A DNA stretch of 14,449 nucleotides from an uncultured Pseudomonadaceae bacterium (GCA_947630465.1 CANRHT010000030.1:1-14449), one strand, 5' to 3'; shown: positions 6,933 through 13,247, numbered from the stretch's first letter. A program made the numbers and translations. Notes: generated by a model from the sequence alone, not told the origin.

Positions 6933-6949
6933 TTTTGCGCTGCACAAAA
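6933..6949. promoter_or_regulatory. Candidate PhaR site 2 upstream of the phasin gene
   Basis: TTTTGCGCTGCACAAAA is a near-palindrome with the core TGC-GCT-GCA (6936-6944). Its centre is 34 bp from that of site 1, about three helical turns, which would put two bound repressors on the same face of the DNA. Confidence 0.5.
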
Positions 6950-7083
6950 TTTTTTTGTTTTGTCTGCAGCCCAGTACAGCTAAGCCTTAAGCTCACCTTG
7001 ATGAGATGGCTGTGGCTAAAAAGAGTTCAAGTCGGTTGGACGCAAACTGATAAAGGGTAGGGGGTCTTGCGCAGAAAAAGTGC

Positions 7084-7117
7084 TTTAGTTGCCATAAGCA
7101 GGGTTATGGCAACTAAA
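7084..7117 (-). terminator. Terminator of the bdhA-patatin unit
   Basis: Perfect 14-bp arms, TTTAGTTGCCATAA (7084-7097) and TTATGGCAACTAAA (7104-7117), lie around a 6-base loop. On the minus strand a TTTTT run follows four bases after the stem. It begins about 15 bp after the stop of the patatin-like gene. Confidence 0.75.
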
Positions 7118-7132
7118 ATTGCGGATGAGTTA

Positions 7133-8152
7133 TTAAGACCAGTGGATTTCGCGCTCAAGATCGAGCGACGACTTGTTACCAATGCTGTCAAAGTGCTCGT
7201 CGAGGAAGTTTTTTGCCGATTCACGTCCAATATCACGCAAGTGAGTTAAAAACGCCCATTCCGAGTTCATTTTACTTGACGATGATAGTGGATTGATCTT
7301 TTCCGTGGCTTCGATGCGGTGCACCAAAATATTCGCGTAGTGATCGGTATCCAGCTTGTTCTCTTCAAGCAGGCGATGCACAAACTCAATACTGCGTAAC
7401 TCTCTTAGCAAAGATGAGTTAAAGGAGATTTCATTGATACGGTTCTGGATCTCGCGTGCTGTTTTCGGGACTTTATTGCGCTCAATGGGGTTAACCTGAA
7501 CGATAATAATGTCTTTAGATTCTGTCGCTTGGAACAACGGGAATAAAGGTGGGTTACCACTGAAGCCACCATCCCAATAGGGAATGCCATCCACTTCTAC
7601 AGCTTGGTAAATCGTAGGCAAGCAGGCAGAAGCCAAAATCATGTCGGCCGTGAGTTCGTCGCGTTCAAACACCTTGATCTTGCCTGACTGTACGTTAGTG
7701 GCAGCAATAAACAGCTCAATATCAGTACAGTTCCTGACTTTTTCAAAATCAACGGTGCTTTCAATCAGTTCGCGCAGTGGATTAAATTTGAACGGATTGG
7801 TGTCGTAAGGTGAGGCGACGCGGCTGAGCAAGTCCATCATTAAGTACGCAGGCGAGCCACTCATATCCCAGTTGCCCATTAAGACACTGAGCGGGCTGCG
7901 TTTAAGCGGGCTGAACATGGCTAAATCGGACACTTTGCGCCAAAACTGCTCAAGTGATTCACGCGCACCTTCTGCACCGCCGTCCATATAGCCTTGGGTG
8001 AACACAACGGCGTTCATAGCACCGGCACTGGTGCCTGAAATACCTTGGACATCGAGGCGACCATCTTCGAGTAAGTAGTCCAGTACGCCCCAAGTAAATG
8101 CGCCATGGGAGCCGCCGCCTTGCAAGGCGAGGTTGATTGATTTTTTACTCAT
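7133..8152 (-). CDS. Patatin-like phospholipase family protein
   Basis: A predicted serine hydrolase with a Ser-Asp dyad. From the ATG at 8152 (339 aa) it has the oxyanion loop GGGSHGAF (residues 12-19), the nucleophile elbow GTSAG with Ser42, and DGG with Asp194, all in the family order. It has no signal peptide or membrane span, so it should act in the cytoplasm on lipid or another ester. An upstream in-frame GTG (8176) would place the GGAG ribosome site (about 10 bases before the ATG) inside the gene, so the ATG is chosen. It lies downstream of bdhA with a shared terminator. In this setting it could release 3-hydroxybutyrate from PHB or act on granule-associated lipid. Both are inference; the family is certain, the substrate is not. 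Confidence 0.92.
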   Translation of the reverse strand: MSKKSINLALQGGGSHGAFTWGVLDYLLEDGRLDVQGISGTSAGAMNAVVFTQGYMDGGAEGARESLEQFWRKVSDLAMFSPLKRSPLSVLMGNWDMSGSPAYLMMDLLSRVASPYDTNPFKFNPLRELIESTVDFEKVRNCTDIELFIAATNVQSGKIKVFERDELTADMILASACLPTIYQAVEVDGIPYWDGGFSGNPPLFPLFQATESKDIIIVQVNPIERNKVPKTAREIQNRINEISFNSSLLRELRSIEFVHRLLEENKLDTDHYANILVHRIEATEKINPLSSSSKMNSEWAFLTHLRDIGRESAKNFLDEHFDSIGNKSSLDLEREIHWS

Positions 8153-8168
8153 CAGAACGTTACTCCGT

Positions 8169-8192
8169 ATGCTCACTGTAATGAGTGAGCAT
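8169..8192 (-). promoter_or_regulatory. Hairpin just before the patatin ribosome site
   Basis: Perfect 9-bp arms, ATGCTCACT (8169-8177) and AGTGAGCAT (8184-8192), enclose a 6-base loop in the bdhA/patatin spacer. In the minus-strand transcript it ends directly before ACGGAG, the patatin ribosome site, so it could affect translation or RNA stability. Read on the plus strand it is followed by a T run, but no plus-strand gene ends here. Confidence 0.45.
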
Positions 8193-8231
8193 CTTTGTTT
8201 TTTAATTATAAAGGGTCTAAGTCAGCGCGCT

Positions 8232-9014
8232 TTATTGTGCAGTCCAGCCGCCATCAACCGGTAGTGTGATGCCGGTAATGGATGCCGCAGGATTACCGCA
8301 GAGGAACACAGCGACAGCTGCAACTTCTTCAACGGTGACGAATTTTTTTGTGGGCTGGGCTTTAAGCAGCACATCTTGCATCACTTGCTCTTCAGTAATG
8401 CCACGCGCTTTGGCGGTGTCGGCAACTTGTTGCTCGACCAGCGGTGTCCATACATAGCCCGGCGCAATGGCGTTGACTGTAGTGCCGAATTCAGCCAGTT
8501 CAAGTGCGGCTGTTTTAGTCAGGCCGGCAATGGCGTGCTTAGCTGCAACATAAGCTGATTTGTACGGTGAGGCTACCAAGGCATGCGCTGATGCGGTGTT
8601 GATAATGCGACCCCAGCCGCGTTGTTTCATGCCGGGAGTCACCGCTTTAATAGTGTGGAAAGCGGAGGTCAGGTTGATGGCAATGATGGCGTCCCATTTA
8701 TCATTGGGGAAATCTTCAATCGGAGAAACAAATTGGATGCCAGCATTGTTAACCAAAATATCCACAGAGCCTAAGGTTTGCTCGGCTTCAGTGATCATCG
8801 CGACAATTTGCTCAGGCTTGAGCATGTTGGCCGGTGAGAACAGCGCTTTAACAGCGAAGTCGGTTTCGATGGCTTGGCGCGTGGCTTCATTGTCTTCTGC
8901 GCTGCCTAAACCATTAATCATCACATTGACGCCCTGAGCGGCGAGCCCGCGGGCAATGGCCAAGCCGATTCCTGATGTTGAGCCTGTTACAACTGCGTTT
9001 TTACCTTTAAGCAT
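8232..9014 (-). CDS. bdhA: D-3-hydroxybutyrate dehydrogenase (short-chain dehydrogenase)
   Basis: Interconverts (R)-3-hydroxybutyrate and acetoacetate with NAD(H), the entry step for using 3-hydroxybutyrate released from PHB. At 260 aa it has TGSTSGIG (residues 10-17), NNAG (89-92), Asn114, and catalytic Ser142, Tyr155 and Lys159. The stretches LVASPYKSAYVAAKHA and PGYVWTPLVEQQV are typical of bacterial 3-hydroxybutyrate dehydrogenases and separate it from PhaB/FabG. AGGA lies 8 bases before the ATG. The patatin-like gene follows 79 bp downstream on the same strand and shares a terminator, so the two are probably co-transcribed. Confidence 0.95.
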   Translation of the reverse strand: MLKGKNAVVTGSTSGIGLAIARGLAAQGVNVMINGLGSAEDNEATRQAIETDFAVKALFSPANMLKPEQIVAMITEAEQTLGSVDILVNNAGIQFVSPIEDFPNDKWDAIIAINLTSAFHTIKAVTPGMKQRGWGRIINTASAHALVASPYKSAYVAAKHAIAGLTKTAALELAEFGTTVNAIAPGYVWTPLVEQQVADTAKARGITEEQVMQDVLLKAQPTKKFVTVEEVAAVAVFLCGNPAASITGITLPVDGGWTAQ

Positions 9015-9061
9015 GACTTGAATCCTATAAATAATGTGCGCTGCGCTTGCAAAGGGTGTTC

Positions 9062-9074
9062 TGACCTTGGGTCA
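9062..9074. promoter_or_regulatory. Short inverted repeat upstream of bdhA
   Basis: TGACC and GGTCA are inverted around TTG, about 50-60 bp before the bdhA start, a place where an operator would be expected. The arms are only 5 bp, so chance is not excluded. Confidence 0.3.
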
Positions 9075-9330
9075 AATAGATCGCTATTGCTCGCTATGCG
9101 CCGATATGTCGTATTGTGTGAATGATACAGATGTTATGCATCCAGGAGAATATTATTAGCCATTGTTATGCAGTTGTGGCGCAGAGTCTCTCAGACTATT
9201 AGGTAGGATCGTTGTGCGCATTTATATATGTATATGTCTAAGCAGGTCTTTTATGTGTTTCTTAAGTGTTTTTCATGCTTGGTTTTTGCAGTGACGTGCA
9301 TTGAATTAGGCTGGGTGTTAAGTGTGTTTT

Positions 9331-9346
9331 GTGACTGATCAGTCAC
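9331..9346. promoter_or_regulatory. Perfect 16-bp palindrome GTGACTGATCAGTCAC
   Basis: A perfect palindrome with no spacer, about 200 bp upstream of the GTPase/Roadblock operon and 315 bp upstream of bdhA. The form suits a dimeric regulator's operator. No T run follows it, so it is not a terminator. The cognate protein is unknown. Confidence 0.4.
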
Positions 9347-9546
9347 TTGACTGGGTTGAGGTATTGCTTTTGTAAATCCCGCGTTTTTACAAAGTCTTTC
9401 TCGTGGTTTAATGAGTTGATTTTCATCGGTCAACTGGTAGAGTTACTCTGCTTTGAGCATAGGCTTGCATTTTAATCTAAGCTTTAAGATTATTTATTGA
9501 TAATAAAGATTTATACATTCAATGCAATTGTAGGTTGGCCTTTTTT

Positions 9547-10467
9547 ATGCGATTTAATATAGCGCTGTTAGGGTTTGCAGAATACGAAGAAGGACTTTTC
9601 ATACAGCAACTAAAAACTGTTCGAAAACATACAGGCATTATGTGGTGTCATCAGGCTGATATCAGTCAGTGTGATTATGTGATTGAGCATGATCTGGACA
9701 GTAAGCAGGCCGTTATTTATAAAAAAGATCATCAGTCTTTTAAGACACATTTAGAATGGCCCGTACGTTTGTTTGGTTTGCTTGATGCGTTGAAAATATA
9801 TGAAGAGCATGACGTTGTGCAGAGTGTATCCTGTAAAGAAAACGTTAGTTTCATGCAGTTTTTAAAGCATATTACACAGACGACGGTTGGTTGTTATTTT
9901 AATGAGCATGGTTTTAAATTTTTGTTTGATGCTGATACAGCTGTCGTGTATTCCAATGCGGGTTGCTTTAATCAGTTGGTCAGTCACTTATTATCAGCGG
10001 ATACGATCAGTCAATTGTATTTTTACACCCACGATAGTGATGCTGTTGAAATAAAACAGCAATGCTCTTTAGTGGTTTCCAAGAAAAAATTAATATGGGC
10101 ATTACTAACCGCTTATAAAAAGGTCATACACACTGATTTAGAGCTGCCCAATTGTCAGTTCAAACTCAAAACGTGGCCAATTGCAGCGGACTATTCGAGT
10201 ACACCTGGGATGCTGCGTTTAGCCGCTATTTTTACGCGCCAATATACAACTGTGAAGCAAGCCGCTGAGTTTGCTAAGGTGCTTGAAATCGATGTGATTG
10301 CATTTTTACAAGCCTGCCAAACAACGGGTATTCAACTTGAGACTGAGCGTGTGAGCGCAATAAATAAGGGTGCTCAGGTGAGTGCAGTCAGTGAGGTCTT
10401 GGAATATAAAGTCAGCGGGTTTGTTGCTCGACTGAGAACCAAGCTCGGTATCGCTTTTAGTCGGTAA
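9547..10467 (+). CDS. Unrecognised 306-aa protein, first gene of the GTPase/Roadblock operon
   Basis: I do not recognise a named family. The N-terminal about 95 residues (RFNIALLGFAEYEEGLF... up to WPVRLFGLLDALKIYEE) look like a compact alpha/beta domain. A middle region contains several Cys and Phe residues. The last about 90 residues (from MLRLAAIFTRQYTTVKQAA through VIAFLQACQTTGI) read like a winged-helix or helix-turn-helix fold with short helices. The ATG at 9547 is preferred over an in-frame TTG at 9535; an AGG lies about 12 bases upstream. The stop is 8 bp before the GTPase start, so co-transcription and a joint role are likely. It could be the effector, adaptor or sensor of the module. 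The gene is AT-richer than the PHA genes. Confidence 0.75.
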   Translation: MRFNIALLGFAEYEEGLFIQQLKTVRKHTGIMWCHQADISQCDYVIEHDLDSKQAVIYKKDHQSFKTHLEWPVRLFGLLDALKIYEEHDVVQSVSCKENVSFMQFLKHITQTTVGCYFNEHGFKFLFDADTAVVYSNAGCFNQLVSHLLSADTISQLYFYTHDSDAVEIKQQCSLVVSKKKLIWALLTAYKKVIHTDLELPNCQFKLKTWPIAADYSSTPGMLRLAAIFTRQYTTVKQAAEFAKVLEIDVIAFLQACQTTGIQLETERVSAINKGAQVSAVSEVLEYKVSGFVARLRTKLGIAFSR

Positions 10468-10475
10468 GTTAATGT

Positions 10476-11018
10476 ATGAAAATTTTATTTGTTGGTCCGA
10501 TGGGCGCTGGTAAGACTACAGCGATTAGCGCCATCAGTGATATCGAACCGGTTTCAACAGAAGCACTCAATAGTGATAAACAGCAGAGTAATAAAGCAAC
10601 CACTACCGTCGCGCTGGATTATGGTGAGATCGTGGTAGATGGCGGCGACACGCTGATGTTGTACGGCATTCCAGGGCAAGAACGTTTCTCTTTTATGTGG
10701 CCGATACTGGGGCAGGGCGCCTTGGGCGCCATTTTATTAATGAATACAGATCTGCTCAGTAGCGAGCAGGATCTTATAAATTACTTAGATGCGTTTGCTG
10801 ATTTAGTCGCTCAAGGCACTGTGGTGATTGGTGTGTGGAGTGCAGATGCTGCCGCAGACAATATTGTAGATCGCTATCAGGTTTTATTAGAAAAAAGAAA
10901 CTTAGCGTTACCTATCATGCATGTTGATGTGCGAGATAAGCAGCATGTGTTAATGCTGATTGAAATGCTTATTGTCAATATTGAAGTTAATCAATTATCC
11001 GCAGGTTGCCAGCTATGA
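10476..11018 (+). CDS. MglA/CvnD-like small GTPase (COG2229 type)
   Basis: A Ras-like P-loop GTPase, expected to switch between GTP and GDP forms and to be controlled by Roadblock partners. The 180-aa chain has Walker A GPMGAGKT (residues 7-14), then SDIEPVSTEA and ATTTVALDYG (41-50, switch I), both typical of COG2229 proteins. The G3 motif reads YGIPGQERF (63-71), with Gly where Ras has Asp, a substitution I recall as usual in this branch (FGTPGQ). At the G4 position the sequence is VWSAD (120-124) rather than NKxD, so guanine specificity may be weakened. The gene overlaps the next by 4 bp (ATGA), a sign of translational coupling. No membrane anchor is seen. Confidence 0.88.
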   Translation: MKILFVGPMGAGKTTAISAISDIEPVSTEALNSDKQQSNKATTTVALDYGEIVVDGGDTLMLYGIPGQERFSFMWPILGQGALGAILLMNTDLLSSEQDLINYLDAFADLVAQGTVVIGVWSADAAADNIVDRYQVLLEKRNLALPIMHVDVRDKQHVLMLIEMLIVNIEVNQLSAGCQL

Positions 11019-11410
11019 TTACAGAAGTTTCAGGGTTACGGATGATGTTTCAAGAGTATTTAGAAACGTTTCATCAGCAAACAGATTGTGTGCAATTTGT
11101 TATTTTAGCCTCTGAAGATGGATTTCCAGTTGCCTATACAGGTATAGAGCCTGATAAAAGTAAAAGAGCTTCGGCAATGGCGTCGACGCTCTATGGTTTG
11201 GCCGGCACTATTGTCAAAGAGTTTGATTTGCAGGCATTGGATGGTGCAATTCTTGAGTGTGAATTGGGTTTGGTATTATGTCGCAGCGTACAATTAAAGA
11301 GTAAAAACTTTGTTGTGTTAGCTGTTGTTGATCATACCGTTGTGATCGGGCATGCTCTATGGAGCATTAAAAACCTAGCGAAAAAAATGAGTGATGCAAT
11401 TCGTATTTAA
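11015..11410 (+). CDS. Roadblock/LC7 domain protein 1
   Basis: A 131-aa single-domain Roadblock/LC7 protein of the kind that binds MglA-like GTPases, as a GAP-like or scaffold dimer. The segment FVILASEDGFPVAYTG (about residues 29-44) matches the strand-turn-strand start of the fold. A helix (KRASAMASTLYGLAG) and two further strands follow, in the order seen in CvnB/MglB proteins. The ATG at 11015 overlaps the GTPase stop and is preferred over an in-frame TTG at 11006. It differs clearly from the second Roadblock gene, so they are not a recent duplicate. Confidence 0.88.
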   Translation: MITEVSGLRMMFQEYLETFHQQTDCVQFVILASEDGFPVAYTGIEPDKSKRASAMASTLYGLAGTIVKEFDLQALDGAILECELGLVLCRSVQLKSKNFVVLAVVDHTVVIGHALWSIKNLAKKMSDAIRI

Positions 11411-11434
11411 ATAAATAAATGAGAAGGGTGGTAT

Positions 11435-11794
11435 ATGAATATCAATGCGGCACTGAATGAGTTATTAGAAGTCGAAGGTGCAACAGCCGCCGCTGTTGTT
11501 GATTATAAAACAGGTATGATGCTAGGTTCAGCGGGCACTGGTATTGATCTTGAAATTGCTGCAGCCGGTAACACGGAAGTGGTGCGTGCAAAATTAAAGA
11601 CCATGCAGATGTTGGGCTTGGATGAGAAGATTGAAGATATCCTTATTACATTAAATACTCAGTATCATATGATTCGCCCTTTAGAGCGCGAAGAAGATCT
11701 GTTTATTTATTATGTATTAGACAGTGCTAAGTCAAACCTTGCTTTGGCACGTCGTAAGCTCAAAAAAGTTGAAAGCGAGCTGCAAGTTGACTGA
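11435..11794 (+). CDS. Roadblock/LC7 domain protein 2
   Basis: A 119-aa protein, again one Roadblock/LC7 domain. It starts with a helix (NINAALNELLEVEGA), then AAAVVDYKTGMMLGSAG as the first hairpin, a central helix (residues 41-61) and strands ending at YYVLDSAKSNLALARRKL. A charged C-terminal helix completes it. A strong ribosome site (AAGGGTGG) lies 4 bases before the ATG, better than for the three upstream genes, so this protein may be made in excess. It is 24 bp from the previous stop and is followed by a strong terminator. With protein 1 it could form hetero- or homodimers on the GTPase. Confidence 0.85.
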   Translation: MNINAALNELLEVEGATAAAVVDYKTGMMLGSAGTGIDLEIAAAGNTEVVRAKLKTMQMLGLDEKIEDILITLNTQYHMIRPLEREEDLFIYYVLDSAKSNLALARRKLKKVESELQVD

Positions 11795-11829
11795 GTTTGA
11801 TACATAGGCCTCAGTGCATGTATTAAACA

Positions 11830-11868
11830 AAAAAGCCCTAACAGAGGTATCCACTGTTAGGGCTTTTT
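11830..11868. terminator. Bidirectional terminator after the Roadblock operon
   Basis: Perfect 15-bp arms, AAAAAGCCCTAACAG (11830-11844) and CTGTTAGGGCTTTTT (11854-11868), lie around a 9-base loop, with T runs in both directions. It serves the plus-strand Roadblock operon and the minus-strand DUF2805 operon that converges here. Confidence 0.93.
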
Positions 11869-11892
11869 ATAATCTCAATACTAAGGCTTAAT

Positions 11893-12147
11893 TTAACGCA
11901 TTTTATATTGCGTAGAACAATAGCCGCGACTGATATCAGGATGGCGTAATTTTAGATGTTTGGTTTTACGGCCACTCACACGTGCACGCCATAAACGAAA
12001 GGATGAGGGTTTTAATTCGCGCTGCATGACTTTAATTAAAGCACTTTCATTTAAGCCGTACAGATGTTCAATCGCTTCAAAAGGTGTGCGATCTTCCCAA
12101 GCCATTTCAATAATACGAGATAAATGAGCCGGATCAAATTGATTCAT
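11893..12147 (-). CDS. DUF2805/TIGR03643 family protein
   Basis: An 84-aa small protein of the TIGR03643/DUF2805 type, recognised by the sequence IIEMAWEDRTPFEAIEHLYGLNE (two adjoining pieces, residues 12-34), followed by LIKVMQRELKPSSFRLWRARVSGR and a basic tail. The first half reads like a helix-turn-helix, and the tail is rich in Arg, Lys and His, so nucleic acid binding is plausible but not shown. No function is established as far as I know. It is the last gene of a minus-strand group, 11 bp after the cupin gene's stop. Confidence 0.85.
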   Translation of the reverse strand: MNQFDPAHLSRIIEMAWEDRTPFEAIEHLYGLNESALIKVMQRELKPSSFRLWRARVSGRKTKHLKLRHPDISRGYCSTQYKMR

Positions 12148-12158
12148 AATGACTGTTC

Positions 12159-12854
12159 TTAAGTAGGCTGGCTAATAAATTGATCGCCCATCAGCTGTGC
12201 GCCAATATGATTAACCTTTACGTAAATTAGCGCGCCTTGTTCGAGCGTGAAAGGTGCATGGCTACTGAATCTTGGGTTACGTAACCAACTGCCAGCCGGG
12301 TATGCGCCCAACTCATCGCAAAATAAACCCTCGAGCACTAAGATTTCTTCACCACCAGGATGAGAGTGTCGATTAAATTGTGTATGTGGCGCCCAGCGTA
12401 CTAAAGCGGTATTCACGCCATCATGCTCGTGCAATGGCAGTACTGATAAGCCATCAACTAAACCGGGTAACCACTGTGCTTGTTGAGTATTGAGTACCTG
12501 TTGTGTGCTGTCATGCTCGGCAAATTGCCATAGCTTGACCAGTAGCGTGCAGCCCTCGGTTGAGAAGGGCTGGTGCGAGGTGCCCGGCGGGTTGCGTAAA
12601 TAAGTACCGGCAGGGTAATCGCCATGCTCGTCTGAAAACACCCCTTCAAGCACTAAAATTTCTTCGCCGCCGTTATGCGTATGTGCGCTATAGCCGCTGC
12701 CTGCAGCGTAGCGCACGATACTGGTGGCGCGCGCGACTTCATTGCCAGCCCGTTCAAGCATCATGCGGCTGACACCGGCCAGCGGTGAGTCAATAAATTG
12801 ATACTCACTGGGTAAAATAACTACACGCTGGCTGAAATCGCTGTTTAATTGCAT
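12159..12854 (-). CDS. Double-cupin protein, ChrR-like
   Basis: A 231-aa protein with two cupin domains that resemble each other closely, a sign of internal duplication. Each contains GGEEILVLEG followed by Phe, Asp and a YPAG...LRNP segment. Metal-ligand candidates are His58, His60, Glu64 and His94 in the first, and His163, His165, Glu169 and His199 in the second, so both appear able to bind metal. The family resembles the C-terminal cupin of the anti-sigma factor ChrR, but the N-terminal zinc-binding anti-sigma domain is missing. It is therefore more likely a stand-alone metal-binding or sensing cupin. The ATG is 9 bp after the VOC stop, with only a weak ribosome site. Confidence 0.85.
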   Translation of the reverse strand: MQLNSDFSQRVVILPSEYQFIDSPLAGVSRMMLERAGNEVARATSIVRYAAGSGYSAHTHNGGEEILVLEGVFSDEHGDYPAGTYLRNPPGTSHQPFSTEGCTLLVKLWQFAEHDSTQQVLNTQQAQWLPGLVDGLSVLPLHEHDGVNTALVRWAPHTQFNRHSHPGGEEILVLEGLFCDELGAYPAGSWLRNPRFSSHAPFTLEQGALIYVKVNHIGAQLMGDQFISQPT

Positions 12855-12863
12855 GTGTCTGAC

Positions 12864-13235
12864 TTAAATAAAATGGTTAAAGCAGATTTTATTGCCGTCG
12901 GCATCTTTTACGTAAGCACCGTAAAAAACATTAGCAATACGCTCGCCTGGAGCACCATCGCAAGTGGCACCGAGTGCCATGGCTTTATTGTACAGCGCAT
13001 CAACGCCTTCTTGGCTGCCAGGTGCAAAGGCAACCATGGTGCCATTACCAGCGGAGGCCGGCTCACCGTTAAAAGGTGTGCAGACGGCCAGCATAGGTGC
13101 GGCCATGTTTTTACCGATAAAACAGATGCGATCCATATCAATCAGGACTTTAGCGCCCTGATCAGCAAGAAGTTCGCTATAGAATTTTTTTGCCGCGGCT
13201 AAATCGCTGACGCCTAAGGTGACATAACTGATCAT
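12864..13235 (-). CDS. VOC (glyoxalase/bleomycin-resistance fold) family protein
   Basis: A 123-aa single-chain VOC protein. It starts ISYVTLGVSDLAAAKKFYSELL, continues with RICFIGKNMAAPMLAVCTPFNG in the first module, and ends with VFYGAYVKDADGNKICFNHF, the typical closing strand of the second. Members bind a metal and act on small molecules by varied chemistry; the substrate cannot be read from the sequence. The position before VTLG, often His in metal-dependent members, is Tyr here. An upstream in-frame TTG (13247) would place GGAG inside the gene; the ATG at 13235 has GGAG six bases before it and is chosen. It is the first gene of the VOC-cupin-DUF2805 group. Confidence 0.88.
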   Translation of the reverse strand: MISYVTLGVSDLAAAKKFYSELLADQGAKVLIDMDRICFIGKNMAAPMLAVCTPFNGEPASAGNGTMVAFAPGSQEGVDALYNKAMALGATCDGAPGERIANVFYGAYVKDADGNKICFNHFI

Positions 13236-13247
13236 TTTGAACTCCAA

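Larger units (their letters stand above)
6823..7083 (-). promoter_or_regulatory. Phasin upstream region, AT-rich
   Basis: A non-coding stretch between the phasin start and the terminator of the bdhA/patatin unit. On the minus strand CATAAT (complement of 6895-6900) is a fair -10 candidate without a well-placed -35. TGC-containing motifs cluster at 6902-6969: TGCACTGCA, TGCAA, TGCGCTGCA and CTGCAG. Confidence 0.5.
9015..9546. other. Long AT-rich intergenic region between divergent bdhA and the GTPase/Roadblock operon
   Basis: About 530 bp with no gene I can support. It should hold the promoters of bdhA (minus) and of the downstream operon (plus). Visible elements are TGACC-TTG-GGTCA (9062-9074), about 50 bp before bdhA; a degenerate TGC-GCT-GCG near 9037-9045; and a perfect 16-bp palindrome at 9331-9346. 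From 9465 to 9530 it is very AT-rich, with possible but weak -10 elements (GATTAT near 9487, TATACA near 9512). A 60-codon minus-strand frame starting with TTG at 9433 has no supporting feature. Confidence 0.5.

Noticed and set aside
8153..8176. Upstream GTG start for the patatin-like gene (eight extra residues)
   Set aside because: The GGAG ribosome site lies between this GTG and the ATG at 8152 and fits the ATG.
8560..8937. 125-codon plus-strand frame opposite bdhA
   Set aside because: An antisense shadow of the well-supported bdhA frame.
9015..9075. A sigma-54 type promoter upstream of bdhA
   Set aside because: A GG and a GC element exist on the minus strand but their spacing is 14 bases instead of 10.
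9251..9433. 60-codon minus-strand frame starting with TTG
   Set aside because: No ribosome site or family resemblance. It lies in an AT-rich control region and contains the 16-bp palindrome.
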